Positions 25,151 to 39,800 of a stretch of DNA of 64,000 nt are shown one piece after another (position 1 is the first letter of the stretch; each line of letters begins with the position of its first letter). This stretch comes from Acanthornis magna (lineage: Eukaryota > Chordata > Aves > Passeriformes > Acanthizidae), in contig JAWUZG010000028.1 in assembly GCA_036785705.1 (NCBI GenBank), positions 558,001-622,000 of the forward strand. Reading direction: 5' to 3'. Made by a program: the position numbers and the translations under genes. The notes under the pieces are model-generated. The model had not been told where the DNA came from. It searched no databases and saw only the letters and a list, made by a program, of their open reading frames with translations.

Positions 25151-28100
25151 TCAAAACACCACATTTATATCATGTTAGTTTTAATCCTTATGTTACTGTG
25201 CTGCATTGGGTGACATAAGTCCAAAAGCTTTTGAGCTGACAGAAATCCCCCTGTGAGTGCCCAACCACCTCCCTCCAGCTGTCAGCACCAGAGCAGCTTC
25301 TGAGCAGGAACACATCCCATAAACAGCAGGATCATCTGTTTTGAAGGTTGGAGACTGAAATCTTGTTTCTTGGCAACATTCAGTAATTCAAAGCACATTC
25401 TCATATGTTTCATAAAATGTCTTTTTCTATCTTTTCTAGTACTTTTGAGCCTACATACATTTTCCAGTGGGAACAGGTGTGGTGGATGTGGGTCTCAGTC
25501 CCAATCTCTGAGTTGATTCCCCACATGTTCCTGGGCAAAACTGTGCTTTGCTATGGCAGGTCTAATGAGACCTAATATATCTAATATAAGATCTAATAAT
25601 ACTTCCGCTGATTTATCAGCAAGAATCACTCTTCCATACCAGGCAATGTAGCCACATTTTTAAAATGCAGGAATATCAGTTTAGAACAAGCAGATAAAAC
25701 CACAACTCTTCTTTATTTGCATTTGTCACGAAAAGGAAAAACCATTAATGGCTGTTCTAAAAACTTTTCTGTTTTCATTTTTCCCCTCCTGGCTGTTCTT
25801 TGTTGTTCCTTTAGACTGCACTCTATTCAGAGGTACCACTTTTTAACAGAACACCATACAGTAATATCGTTTAGTGGGATTATGATATAAAGATAATAAT
25901 ACTTATATAGATAAGATATAGAAGGGTAATAATAATAATCTTTATAATATAAAGATAATAAAATAAGGAAACACCAAGAAACCTGAGAGATCATTTGGCA
26001 ACGACACCATCATTAAGTATGACAAACAGCAGCTTTGGATCTTGATCAACAAACAGCCAGTGGTTGAGGGCTTTGCAAACAACTCCAGAAAGGCTTTCAA
26101 CCTTGTCCATGTTGTTGGATACCTCTGTAGTGCTCCTGCCAAAGATAATTTTCCGCTACAGTCCAGTAATATATTCTGAAAAGAGAGTTTTATTTACTTT
26201 AGGATATGTTAATTCCTATTTGCATGTGTTATTAGCAGCAATTTCTTAAGAATGCATAAGTCGTCAGCTATTTTGGGAGAAAAAAAAGGGAGGAATCACA
26301 GCTAAAAAATACTCAAGGGTTTACCCCCTCCTAGCACTTGAAATGAAAACAACATGAGTGTGGCATAATATACCAGTTACAATGTCCTAAAATAGAATAA
26401 ACATTTCCATCCACGTACAGCTCAAGATATTTGTTTCTCCAGGACCACTGCCTCTCTTGATTGCAAAGCAGCTTTTGAAAACAGATTTCTCAGTCCCTCA
26501 GCTTTCCACTCCGATGCTTCTGAAATATGCCCATTTAACAAGTTGCAGGAGGACCTTGGGGACCTCCTGCTGAAACTCTGACAGCACACAGACATGTTTA
26601 ATAAACTGGCTTCCACCTAAGCTAAAGCTTTTATATGAAAGGTTTTTCCATACAGAATTCATTCCTTGGTGTTAAGAGTCTGATTGCCTTTCTTCAGAGC
26701 ATCAGTACAGATTTCCACTGGAAGTTTATCAGCAGACACTGTTTCTGGGAAAGGAATAAGAGAATATATCTAACTTGAACTTTGCAGTGCAGTCTTTCAC
26801 TGCCTCTGGAAGCTACGCTTCAGAAAGTGAAGTCAGATTTTTGTGGAATACACTGACAACATCTTGAGCATCAGTATATACGGAGCTAATTTGGTTTATT
26901 TATTCTAGGACAGGAAGAAGGGGAGCAGAAAGCATCTGGAAGAAGAAAATCAAACCTTTACAACTGCCTGGAAAACACCATTTCAAATGCTAGATTTCAA
27001 GGGCATGGAAGGAAGTGACCACTGACTGGAACTATATTTAAATGCACTATGAAGTTCAATACTGTGCTTATTTTTAGGCAAGAATAATAACTATTCCCCT
27101 TTCTTCTGTACAAACTTACTCCTAACAGGCATCCTGTCCAAAGAGTGATCCAGGGCAACTCCTAACCTTGACAGGAGCACAGTACGAGGCTATATGGCTG
27201 CCTACTGGAACATTTATTTTTTCCTACCACCAAAGAGATATTAGCAGTGCATTTTCAGGATGGAGTTTCCTTCCCCACATCCAAATCCAACATCTCCAGC
27301 CAATGATGACACAGATGTCATGTCAGACTCGAGAATACATCCCAGCTGAAAGGCAGTCCAGCCACTATCCATCAAAATGTCTCAGCCGTAACATGTCTGT
27401 GATAATTTTAGTTGTGGTCTTCCAAGCCAGAGCTTGCCCAGGCAAGTCATTCAGAACCATCCAGAAAAAACTGAGCACCAGCAACATCCACTAGTTTATG
27501 ACATGGCTAACCTTTCTGGATCCATTTCTCACTGCAATTTTACAAAAACAGAGAGGTTTATCTAATTTAGTGCTAGAGTTTGAGCTTCATGTACTGAAAG
27601 GACAAGCATAATGATCCTGCATGAACTGAGTATTGGATCACTGGGAGAAGAAAAGGTGATTCACATGCTCAAGGTTAAAACAAATGGAGGTGTTCGGGAC
27701 AGAAAGGATTTCCTCTTCTTCCTTCCTTCCTGCCCCGATGTGAAAGTGCTTTGTTTGGTTATTTTTCATCTTTTTATGTGTGGTCCTGTTTCCAGGGCCA
27801 CCTCAGAAAATTATCTAACAAATTCTTCCTGCTGGGAAAATAAATTTCAAAATAAAAAGCTGGTAGCAGTCTTGATTACTCCAGCCCCTTTCCTGTCACA
27901 CATGATGGTGGTGGCTTTTGGTTTCAGTGACGCTCTACTGGAAGCTGTGACGTGCTCTGGACTGCAGTGGGTCCCTGCATATAGGGTGTAATAAATGTTC
28001 TTGTCGCATGAAATCTTTGAGGTGGCAACTACCAATGCTGACAGATGAACACGTCCTGGAAAGAACCGGCGTCATTCACATGGAACAAAAAGCAAACACA

Positions 28101-31100
28101 GCACTTCAGGGATGTATCTCCAAGTTTCTGGACACACCCGCACCAACACGCTCATGGCAACCCAGACCTCTTGGAGACATTCAATTTGTTGTCCTAAGCA
28201 AGCACCAGATCAGCTTGTTCCTCCAGATGTAACCGCAAGCATTCAGCAGCTTAAGCAAAGCTCTCTGGCCAACTTCATGTCTTTTTTTTTTTTTTTCCAT
28301 CGAGGAAATGAGGTAACAGGACAATGCAGAGCAGTCCATATTGATCTTACTCCACTACTAAATTTCTTCAGTTTATGAAAATCACTAAGAGGGAGTTTCT
28401 GTGCCAGCTACTCAGAAAGCTGCACAGCAAGTCAGTGCCTCTAATAAGTTACAAAACTAGTTGTAAAGTTATAAGCTTGATGTATGGCTTCAGCCAGAGC
28501 CACATGCTCAAAACAAGGATTGCATCTGAATCTGGTATTTTGCAATTGCTATTTTAACAACCTGTTTTAAGTTGCCTTCAAGCTTTGCCAAACTGTAATG
28601 AGAAAGAGCAGAAATTTTCCAAAGCCGTGTCTGCCCAAAGAGAAACTATCTGAGAAAACTTTAGCCAAAATATTTCAGCCATTCCTAAAAAAATGTTGCA
28701 GAAAGTATTCTGTATAAGAAACAATTTTTCTGGTGAATTTTAGAGGGAGATTTCTTGCTCCTCCTTGGTTTGGGTTTAAGAGTTATGATTTGGCAGGACA
28801 AATTGCATAAGGCAAACATTTCTGTACTCTATACAAAAATGGACCTAAATTCAACCACTTTATACAGGGACTTTCACATTTACACTGGACAAACGCTGGC
28901 AACACTGGGACTGACAAACTGACATCTTGAAATAAGAGGAGAGGAAATGTGGGAAATAACGTGGCCAGACTAACTAGTAAGCAGCTGTGGTGACTGGGAA
29001 TATCTCAAAAGAAGCAAGGGATTGAGAAGTGGAGGACAGAATCTAGTATTTGCTGGACAAAGAGACTGAAATTGAGTTCAGACACCCACAGAATGGAAAA
29101 TGGAATTAAGAAGCAGACATGAGGCAGAGACAGCGCAGAGTGGCTGAAGGCATAGGATGTGAGTGAGACAAGTTTATTGGGAATGGGCAAAAGACTTCAC
29201 CTCCTGCCCACCTCCAAAAAATTAAACAGAATCAATTCCTCCTGAAGAAAGCAACAGGACTGGGCGAAGTGACATTATGGGCAGGAATTAACTGAGACTG
29301 AGACACCTAAGCTCAGGTGTCACAACACAAATGCCTACATGTGACCCAGTGTTTACATTCCCAGCACAGTAAATAGGTCCAGAGGGTGGCATTCAGTGGC
29401 TGAAGGAGAGGTCCTTATTGTCACCTGAGACAGCACAGGTGAGGACACACGGCTGACCTCTGCCACAGCATCTACACGGGGCCTGCACTCCACGGGAAAA
29501 CACTTCACCAATTCGCCGGGAGTCCTTTGGCTGAAAATATTACTGTTTGTGACTGACCTGTCCTTTCCCAGAGAGGGGACAGCAGCAATATCCCAGTGTC
29601 AGGGAGGAAAGCCGAAGGCCTGGCAGGGTGCCTTAGCACAACTCCAGTGGTAGGTTACAGGCTTATACATGGGCATCCTAACGGATTTGCAGAAAAGAAA
29701 GGAATTGAAGTTGGACAAGCTACTTGTGTCCAAACATTTCCCAGCTTTTCAGGCACTGACTTTGTAACCTTACAAAAATTCTATCAACACTTCCTGCATA
29801 TTCTTATATAAAGGCCTTATATATGAATTTGGACTGGGGTAGCCAGAAGCATCTAATGAAATTCAAACAAATCCTCTTTGATTTGTGCTAGTCCATAAAA
29901 CAGCACTAGGCATACATAATGCAGAGCATGTTCTCTACAGATAGGTACCTTTGCCAACGAAAGCAACCCCAGAGATGGTTTTCCTAACCGCTAAAGACAA
30001 ATATGCTTAAAAAAATGGTTTATGAAATCCAATAGCAAGGCACTAGAGCAAGGCCAGTCTAGTTGGATTTCACTGCCTCCTGCTTATCTCTCCTAGAGGA
30101 ATTCAAACTGAGAAGTCCTTGTGTAACTCGTGAAGACCAAAGAGGAAGCTCAAAGCCCTGTGAAAAGTTTAGTGAAGACAACAGCTGGAAACAAATACAT
30201 GCTTTGCACTATGTTAATCATGAACAGTTTTTGTTCAAAATCTCAAACATAAGCTCAAGCAATTCGGGCCCCAAACCTGATGCGGATATTTGGCAATCAC
30301 CAATCTGTGTGCAAAAGAATAAAGAAAACCCTGCTCTTTGTACTGCTGTAATAGCTGTTTACTTTCTGGCGTGAGTTTGCAGTTCCTGAGATCTTAGAAT
30401 AAGTTCTGTAACCACAGAGCTGCAAAGGTTTGAGAACTGTACCAGACCTTGGGCCAGCAGTTCAACAAACAACTACAAAAGAAGAATTCAGATCTTCAAA
30501 GAGAAGGAGGAAGGAAATCAGCTGTCAGCTAGCTTAAAAAAATAAAAAAGAAAGAAAAAAGATGCAGATGATTTATCGCTTACCAGTTTACTTCAGAAAA
30601 AACCCAACAACCATGAGCCTGTGAGACTGTGAAAGAGAATGGAAGCTGAAATTTCCCCCTTCAAGGGGATTTCAGGGATTTCATCCCTGCATTTCTTTCA
30701 GCAGGGATGGGCTGTGTGGACCTTCACAGAGGCACTAAGGGGCAGCCTGTCCCAATCCCTCTCCCTCAGCCCATCACACTGAGCAGCACTGCCTGGGCTC
30801 CTCTTCACATGTCAGACACATCCCAAGCTCTCACAGCGAGCACTGAAGTGACCTTCTCCACACTCAGGGGATTGTGATTTCTATCATACACACAGAAAGG
30901 TTAAATCAAAGCCATCTCAGCAACCTCGGCTTTTTAGGCCCAGTTTTGTAGCTGTACAACATTTCAATAAGAAGGTCACAGCTCCACACCAGATCCCCTA
31001 AGTGGGAATGGACAGATGCCCTTGGGGAAAAAAAATCCACAATATCCCTAGGATACTGGCAGTGTATCATCCCAAAACTGTGCTAAAATCTAATCTATTT

Positions 31101-31811
31101 CAACTGATTTTGATATTCTGTTGCTGTTTCTTCTAACCAAAACTTTTTGATTTGTTGCTTTCTCTGAAGGAACAAGATGAGATTATAAAACAGGCAACAG
31201 AAGAGAGAAGTATGAGATCCCAAGAGAAAACAGGAATAAATTTGCTTTGATTTTCTTCTCCTTTTTTTTCCCTCCCATATTTCAATTGTTTTATAAATCT
31301 ATCGTGGTTCTCACAAACTCTTAAAAGGAATAGTACAGACTAAATTTTTAATTTTTCAAATTAATTAATTAATTTTTTTAGTATTTCTCAATTATTTAAG
31401 AAATTATATTGTTACTTTGGGAACACCTCTTCTGTGTTACTCCATTCATGAGCACAGTTTTTCCCCCAGTGCAAAAGCAAATGTCTCCAAGCACCATCAT
31501 GCAGGAATTTTTTCAGATACGTAAGAAAGTTATCTCAGCAATGCTCTTCTTGCCTGAACCAGCAATGGGTACATAAAAACTGGCATCATCTGGTCATGAT
31601 GCACTGCAGTTTACTAAATCATTTAACTTTAGGGAGCATTTAATTTTATTTAGCTACAACATTGATACACTGCAATCAATTCAGCTGGCTGATTTTTGGC
31701 AATAACACATTTACCTGCATTTCTAATTGCCACTTCTTTTGCTCCCTCTTATTTCTGCCTTTTCATAATTTTGTTCAGCCAACTAACACACATATGAAAT
31801 ACAGTCTTTAA
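25151..31811. other. Non-coding unique sequence, no gene seen
   Basis: About 6.7 kb. There is an AT-rich (TAATAATAAT, AAGATAATA) patch at about 25868-25965, a T15 run at 28282-28296 and an A-rich patch at about 30535-30562. The longest open frame is 126 codons (27611-27991, plus), unrecognised. An ATTAATTAATTAATT patch lies at about 31360-31375. Confidence 0.65.
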
Positions 31812-31878
31812 CCTTCATCCTCATTAGAAATCTGTTCCCATTAGCTTCCATCCTCATTAGATATCTGTTCCCCTTCTC
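31812..31878. repeat. Tandem duplication, about 32-bp unit, two copies
   Basis: CATCCTCATTAGAAATCTGT at 31816 is repeated as CATCCTCATTAGATATCTGT about 32-33 bp downstream, with similar CCC-rich ends. Two slightly diverged copies. Confidence 0.8.
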
Positions 31879-33649
31879 TTAAGCTCACACTCTAGTTTAG
31901 CATATAGGATACTATTTATCCCAAACACATCCTAAAATGAACATATTCCAGCATGACTACAACTTTTCTCAGTGTGAGTATTATTGTCATGTAGATCAAG
32001 CCTAAGAAGAAAATTTTGTCCTTCAGGGGCTGAAAGTCAGGGTTATCCTGCTGAATCTCAGTCTTTCTCATCACCACCTCGGCTAAAACCTCAAGGTTAC
32101 AGACCTACTTCTAGAGGGCTGTGTGGGGAGAACCCCATCAACAGTGGGAGGTCTGCACATCCTGCTGGACCAAAAAAGCTCAGGGAGTCATCAGCTGACA
32201 GCAGCACAACAGAACCCTATGAATTTCCCTTGCAGGCTTTCCCAGTGGCATCCCAGGTGCTCCTGCCTTTAGAGTCTTACTGGGAATTCCAGTGAATGCT
32301 ACAGAGGTCCTAGGATCTGTCTCAGGGACTCTAGGGTTTCCTTCTGTGTCCTGATGAGAAACCAGCACAACCACATGAATTGGTCCTCACAAAGACACAT
32401 CCCCATCCCCTGTTTAGGCTGATCCAAACCAACAGGGCAAAACCATTCTGAAATGCCCACATTTATTATTTGCAATGTGTACATGCCAGTAGCTGTGACA
32501 GCAATGCTCTCAGAATTTCCCTGCCTCTTGATGGCTGCGTAAGCCAAACACCCCAGTAAAGTTGTGTATGAGAAAAACAAAGAAAAATCCCAAAGTTACC
32601 ATCCACATCCACAAAAACAAGCTGAGAAAAACACGTCAGACACCCGTGTAAAGCTTTATAGGCATCATTACTGGCCAGAGGTTGAGCAACTGAGATTTGC
32701 ACATTTCTTGGAAGAGCTACTAAAGGAAGTGACAATCTATAATTTAGTTTATTTCTCTATGTAAGAATTCAGCAGGAGCACAGGAAAACATGATTGGCAG
32801 CCCACATATAACTCAATATGTTTCACTTAGAAGATCTCAGAGCATTGTAATTAGTGAAAAACAAGATACATGTTTTTGCTGAAGAGCTGTCACCAGCTCA
32901 ACTCACAGGAATTGCATTTTTAGTTGGAAGAGTGCAGGGTTAGTTTAGAGAATTCACTTTAATGTTATCTCAAATGACATTGAGCTTTACTAGTGAAAGA
33001 GCCAAGAAAGCCCAAAATGACCCACAGCAGACCTCCTAATGACTGACAACCCTCAAATACAGTTTGCTAACAAATATTATATATTAATATCAAGAGCAAC
33101 CCAGAGACTGCATTACACTGCCAACAACAGCAATCTCCACAGGTCATGTTTCTCTACTGATACCCATGCATATTTTTGACCACAAATAGTATTACATAAA
33201 AGCAAAGGAATATTTGCATCAACTATAGCAACGAAGAACAACTCCAGGAAAAACATCCTACCTTCCTGTAGTACCTCAACACCTTAAAATGGTAATTTGG
33301 TTCTCTTTGTTTGTCCTACATGGTTGAAAGGTTTTTGAGTAATTCCTAAATAATGCCACCTTCAAGCCAAAAAGATCTGAATTCTGGAGTCAAGGCAACC
33401 CAGCAGACAAACCCTCAGGGTGCTGGGAGCAGAAGGAAATTCTGAAGCCAAAATGCTATTCAGAAGTTTGAAAATAAGTTAGGAATTTCCCCCAGAAAAG
33501 CTCTGCAGCAAAGAGGCCTGGCTGAACTGCCGGCTGCCGGGGAAACGTGAATCTGGATGGCTCTTCAAGGGCCAAGGCATTCACCTGCTGCCAAGGAGCA
33601 GCAGGTCTGCTCCCATTCCTGAGCTGCCAACAGCCTGAAGTAGTCTTTG
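31879..33649. other. Non-coding unique sequence, no gene seen
   Basis: No recognisable gene or element. Frames of 89-103 codons at 31984-32295 and 32466-32735 are on opposite strands and unrecognised. Confidence 0.65.
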
Positions 33650-33960
33650 AAACACACTGGGCAAATTAGCATGAAAATGAAGAGCAACAAATTAAAAATG
33701 TTATGCAGATGGAGGCAGAAAGTGGCCCCAAATTAGGATTTTCCAGGCTGTGACTGTTTTGTGGCTTGTTGTTCAATTACTCTGGGTTTATAAGATCATT
33801 ACTATAAATATACTCATTAAGCAACTGCAAAATGTGGTGAAGCCGCTCACCTGTTATTAATTTTTATGGAATCACACACAATACTTGTAGGCCAATGCTT
33901 AACATCAAAGTTCAGGAAATCCCGGTGGGGTTAATAAGGAGTAACTTTCAAATAAAACTT
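33650..33960. promoter_or_regulatory. Candidate conserved regulatory element
   Basis: Repeat-free, CpG-poor stretch dense in TAAT/ATTA and related words: CAAATTAGCATG, TTCAATTACTC, TCATTAAGC and GTTATTAATTT. It also has an E-box, CACCTG, at 33848-33853. This is the look of a vertebrate homeodomain-responsive enhancer. The claim rests on motif content alone and is an inference. Confidence 0.22.
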
Positions 33961-36594
33961 CTCATGCCCAGAATTCTACAAACACATCCTAATTCATCCT
34001 CCCAATAGCTCCATCAAGGAGATAGGGACAAATGCTTCTCCTTTTTGGAAACGAAGGGAAGAAAAAGCAGAGAAAGTCGTTCCCCCAGAGTCACTGCAGG
34101 AGCGAGCAGGAGGTAACAAGCTTTAGATCTTTAGTCACGCACTTGTTGGCACAAGTCTCGGATCGACCCGAGCCCTTCTCTCACCCCAGCTCCCAGATCT
34201 GAGAGAATTCCTCATCGCAAGGTCTGTGTTGGTACTGCCGACTGAAACTTCAACAGGAAGACACGGAAATGCTTCCTAATGAAAGAGGGCGGCAGCAAGG
34301 AGAATTAAGGACCAGTTCTCCTTGCAGTCTTGGCTCATAAGTCTCATTAAAGTTAACAACAGATATGAGATTCATGTGCAAGGGAAAGCGATTAGAGCCT
34401 AAATCCAATCAACGTCGGGTTTGCCACATTGTTCCACTTCAACAACTTCTTTACAGCCTACGCTGATGCTGCTTTCCCAAGGAAGTTTATTTGTACTTTC
34501 ATTTTTCTTTCTGTGGCAATGTTTTTTTGAGAAATTCAAATATTACGTGTTTGGCATTGCTGCTAAAAGGGCCGTCTACAATGAGTAAAAATGGTCACAC
34601 CTGGATAATTGGGAAGGTGAGGATTAGGGACTGTTATAGAATTAAGGACTTTAAAAAAAATCTAAACGAAAAGCTTGCAATTCAGTGATGGCTGAGAAAC
34701 TGCCCAGAGGGATGAATATGTACACATGTTCCTCATTTCTTTGTTCAACATGGCAAAAATGCACCAGCAGATTTTGGGAAATGGCTTTTTGGGAATCTTC
34801 TTGATTGGCAAGTTGTTGCTTTCAGAGCCAGGATAGCTCTGAAGTTCATAGCTCACACACACAAGCTGCGTTCAAACTACTGTTCAAACTCACAGCCAAG
34901 CATTGTGCTTGTTTCAGTTTGGTTTTTTTTAACCAAAAATAGCTCAAATCAACCCAGGGAAGGACTCCACAGAGACCTTTTGGTTCAACAAACCCCACTT
35001 TTCCTACCTGCTTAGCACAGGACTGCTCTCCTCTCCTTTACTCACCAGAGTCCCTTTCTAGATTTGTTTCCATCCCAGACCTTCCAGGTCACAAATCAAC
35101 AAGGTCTTTTTGAGACCCTTACTGTGTTTACCTGGACCGAGTGAAAACTTAAAAATAGCACATTCGTATTACTCAAGCCTTAAAAAATAAAGCTAGTTAA
35201 GAAAACATGGTCTACGCACACATGCTGCAAGGTGTCAGCACAGAGAATATTTCTAGAGATGTACGATGTGTTACATGATAGAGCAGTCTTAGATTGGCAA
35301 CAATAGTACAAAATAATAATAAATAATACAAAGCTTGGTCATTTTTAGGCGCACAAAAGGAAAAAAAGGTGTACAGAAGCTTCTTAAACACTCCTGTCTC
35401 CAAAGAAAATAATGCTCTGCTCTCCACCAGCACGAGGAGCACTTTCTGCCCACTCAGATAACAGCCACACTGTCACCTATGTGACCACCAAGGTCTGCAG
35501 AGAAGATCTTTAATTCTTTTTTCTCAATTTATATACAGGCAGTAAAAGCTTCCAAAAATATATAGTAAGAAATAAACAAATAAATTATTGGATTAAAGTT
35601 TTCTTCTCCCTGACAGGCACTTTTGAATACCTAAATGATGGAATTACAGAGTAGGAGGGACAAAACTATTCTGTGATTTAGGCTTATTTGGGGGGACCCA
35701 TTAATTGTTGCCATTTGACAATGAGATAAATATCTTACATTGGTAGGTTAGGAATAAATCACAGACTCATCTAATGTAATCTGAAGCAGCAAACAGCCTG
35801 TGAATCAAGAAGGAAGAGTAGATGTGTCTTAATTCACATATATGTGAATGTGATATGCCTTGAATACTGTAAAGCTTCTTACATTCCCACACAGGATACT
35901 CTCGTAACTAAATTCGAGAAATAAGGTACAGATAAAAATCACTGTGAGAGTGTCCTTCCTCAAAAAGCTCTCAAAAGGGGAGTTAGTAACTCGCCACTAA
36001 GGCTGGAAGTCTCCTGCATAGCATCACTGTTGGTCTGGTTGTAGGCAATGCCTTTATTTATCACCTGGACAACTGATTTCAGAAGATACTTCACACTAAT
36101 TACAAAATAATTTTATTTAGACTGCATGAGGTTTCTGAGCTTTCTTAGGGACAGTAAAAGTAACCAGTGTGATCGTGCAAACCGAGAAAACATCATCATC
36201 CATGAAATGAAACTCTATAAACTACAAGAAGTTAGAGAAAGAAGGGAGACAACACCTAAATATGAAGCAGGGAACAGCTGGCTATTAGCCAGACTGCTAA
36301 AAGGGAGAACTACTTGAGGGTGAGTCAGTGACATAAAACTGCAAAAAAACCCCAAATGTCACAATGGGTACATTAGGAGAGCTGTCAGACAGCATTACAG
36401 GCAATTTTCCCACTCCATAAGACTTTTGTGAGTCTAATTTTAGATCTTGTTTGTCCAGAGCTCCTCCAAAACACAGTGCTCCAAAATGGAGCAGTCGAGA
36501 GAACCAGATGAGGATTATCATATATGTCTATGTGCTGATAGAACTGGGGCTTCAAGACTAGGAAAGGGAAGACAAGAAATAAACATGTCGGTGG
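33961..36594. other. Non-coding unique sequence, no gene seen
   Basis: Mild CpG enrichment around 34075-34200, too weak to call an island. No gene recognised. Open frames are at most 76 codons. Confidence 0.65.
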
Positions 36595-36835
36595 TCAAAT
36601 ACTCTCCATGGTCACTAAGCCAAGAACTAAGATAAATTAACTTAATTTGCAGGAAGTAAGATTTAGGTTGGATAGCAGGGATAGCTTCCTGTCAATATGA
36701 CAACAAATTTTAAGAGACAGCCAAGGGATACTGAAGAACCCGCTACTTTAGAAGTTTGCAGATCCATCTAGTAAGAGCTTCTGTCAAAAAGAGCTTAGCT
36801 GGAGATGGTCTGATAGCTTTGGAGACTGGATCTGA
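36595..36835 (+). mobile_element. Old, diverged CR1 LINE fragment
   Basis: The order of words follows the 3' region of old CR1 families. TTAATTTGCAGGAAGTAAGA is followed by TTTAGGTTGGATAGCAGGGA, then by a TTTAGAAGTTTGCAGATCCA block. Next come AAAAAGAGCTTAGCTGGAGA and TGGTCTGATAGCTTTGGAG. Many substitutions and small gaps point to an old insertion. A possible continuation of the 3' end (GGACTGAGTGATCTCCTAAG) lies at about 37124-37145 but is not included, because the intervening sequence does not match. Confidence 0.6.
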
Positions 36836-39800
36836 GCTTTGTAGCATCCCAAGCACTCTACTTTCATGGAAAGGGTGGTCTTGGATGAGGGAAATTGCAG
36901 CATTATCTCCTCCTCCCATCGGGATTCTGCAGAGGCAGCACTTAACCTGTTCATCTGTGTGTGCACAAGGCCAGGATGAGAGAGCTGGCTGTGGGAGCAC
37001 CATGTGCTGCTTTAGCAGACATGCCCTCTTTTCATTGATCCTGCTGGATTTTTGGGACCTGTCACCCATCCATGACCTCAGCCCAGTTCTGCTACACCTA
37101 TCCTGCTTTAATGCAAGAGCCTGGACTGAGTGATCTCCTAAGATCCAGAATGGGATCCAGTCCTTCCAGAGGGTGACACACCAAGGGGGCTTAAGACCTT
37201 GGCTTTGATTTCATAAAGGCTGAATCCATTCTAGTTTCAATTTTCTCCCACAACAGACAATTATGAGCTATCTGATGATTCACAGCAGGAAAGAAATATA
37301 ATTTTTGTAACATCAGATCTAGTCCCCTTCACCCCATATAACAAATGGAAAGAAAAATAGATATTTGAATAGTTCGGATTTTAAGTGTCGCAATAGCTCT
37401 TTCACATACTACAGTCTTCAACATACTCATACAAGCACAAAAATTGTAATAGTTTTCTCGCCTTTCATTCAGTGCTTAGGTATTCAAATGATTTGTGGTA
37501 AAGAACAACATTCCACAAACAAGATTCTAGGCAAAGTCTATAGTTTTCAATAAATAACATAATTATCAAAGAAGATAACCCCTGAAGCACATGAGCAAAC
37601 ACATACATATTGACAGCCATTTTTGTTCCTTCAATAACATCAACTCCATTTTCTCTGTGTGCTCAGAACTTCAGGTGAGATTGGTGGACAGAGGACGTTA
37701 GGCCATCCTCTGCTCCCACAGTGAACGGGCAAGGTCCTGTAGGTGCCAACCTTTGTGTCTCAAGTCCTCTTGTCTGCACAATCCCCTCTTCTCTGGCACC
37801 AGAAACATGGCATGTTTTAGCAGAAACTGGACCTTCCTCTCAGCAAGACACAGGGATCACTTGAAGGAAAGACAGCTCCAGAAAAAGTGCAAAGTTCAAC
37901 TCACAAACAGGTCAAGTAGTTTTTCTGATCAGATCTCTTTTTTATTCTATGTTTACACTGCAAAATACTCCAAGCAGGCTAAGATCCCCCCAGGCTGCTC
38001 ATCAAACACTTCAGCTACCTCTAAGCATTCTTGCAAAACCCAAAAGCACTTTCCATTTCGTTAAGAACAGAGCACAAAGAGTGCCCATGAAGTCAATCAC
38101 AGGCTCAAGAACAAAAAGGTTCCTGAGTCATTAATGTTCCTCAGCCAGCACACTCTTCTTCATCCTCCCATGGGTTATGGAACTGGCTGAAGGCTGGAGC
38201 TGGAAGAGGTGACCTGGCTGTCACTGTGCTGGAACACCAAGTCACAGCACCATCCTTGTCTGCTCTGCTGTTCGTGGATTTTCCTTCACACACTGCCTGG
38301 GTAACCCTGAGGAAAGCCCTGTTCCGTCACAGTGGGCTTGCAGTGATAATATTTATATCATAAAGAGTTGCTGAGAGTGCAAGGGTGAAATATGACCCTG
38401 GCATAGTATGACATACAATAATTAAGCAAGTTTTGGAGTTTCAAGATACAGAAACACTGCCCTGATTAGTATCAAAGCAGTAAATACTATCTTCAAAAGT
38501 GTTTTATTACAAATGTAGAAGTGAAGAAGGAGAATTCAAAGCAGCCAAAAATGTAAAGCTTTCATTTCAAAACAATCCTTTATTCCTTTTGTTTTTGCTG
38601 GAGAAACACAGGCACAGTACAATGCCCAACCAGCCATGCAGCAACCTGTCCAATTTATAGCAGTGCTTGGCAATTTAAGATTTTCCTGCAGGTACTGACA
38701 GTTGTGATGGAAAAGAAAAGCCACGTGAGTGATTACAGCCTGCACTCTCTGAAATGACAAAATAAAAGAGGAATGGGGAAAAAAAAGATCCCCAAACCTT
38801 CCTGTCTGGGTGTCATTTGGGAGCCAGACAGAGAGATTATGCTGTTACATGTCCATCTTTCTGTCCCAGGCTGATGAAAGCATTCCTCAGGATGACTATA
38901 AGGAAAGGCCACTTTGGTGACAGGCCAGGGCTGGCAGTCACGAGAGCAGGACATGCTTCCTTTGGCCCCAATTCCCAAATATCAGATGCAGATTTTAACT
39001 CTCAGGTTATCAATGATGGATCCCAAAAGGCGGTACTGAGCCCATGGTCATCTTATTCAGAAATGAAGCCTTATTTCAACCAAAAAAAATTGGATTCACT
39101 GATTTCTAATTCTGCTCATCTCTTGATTACTGATTATTGTCTTAAAGTAGCTCTTGGGTACATCACTAAGCCTAATGCATTCTTTTGCTCTGAACTATAT
39201 TGACTTCTATAGAAAAAACACATTACTTCAGAGAAATCAGAAAACTGGGTAAAGAAAGCCTTCTGTCCATTTTTGGGGTGAGGGGAACAAACCCCAAGTT
39301 TACAGTCTGAAACTTCTGTACCAAATTCAAAATTTTAAAATATGGGTCAAATTTGCAGTATAAGGAGCTTAACTATTCTTTAAAAGCACCGTGTGTTTTC
39401 CCACTGTTATCCTATACTGCGATATACAAGTAACCAACCCAATTGTACAAGGGATGCTAAAAAAAGAGAACAAATTTTCACCACAGCCACAGAGTCTGAC
39501 AACTGCTGGAGGCAAGCAACCAGACTTAACTGACAAATTATTTCACCTGCTATTGCAAATCCTGCATTCCTAAGTACTTTAGACAAACCTCTTAATCTGC
39601 CACTTGAAACAATTCCCAGGCTGAAGCATTCAACTCAAAGTAATATAAAGTTAACCCTCAACAAAGAAAACTCATGGCTTTACAAAGATGTACTCCACAG
39701 CAAATTCAGCTTGAGTCAGATACCTGCAAGTTCATTCAAACCTGACTGATCTGCAAAGGCAGATGTTTTCTTTTAAGCAAAGAACTGAAAGGAAGTTGAA

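Noticed and set aside
34075..34200. Second CpG island
   Set aside because: Only a handful of CpG (TCGTT, GCGAG, CACGC, TCGGATCGACCCGAG); too few for an island.
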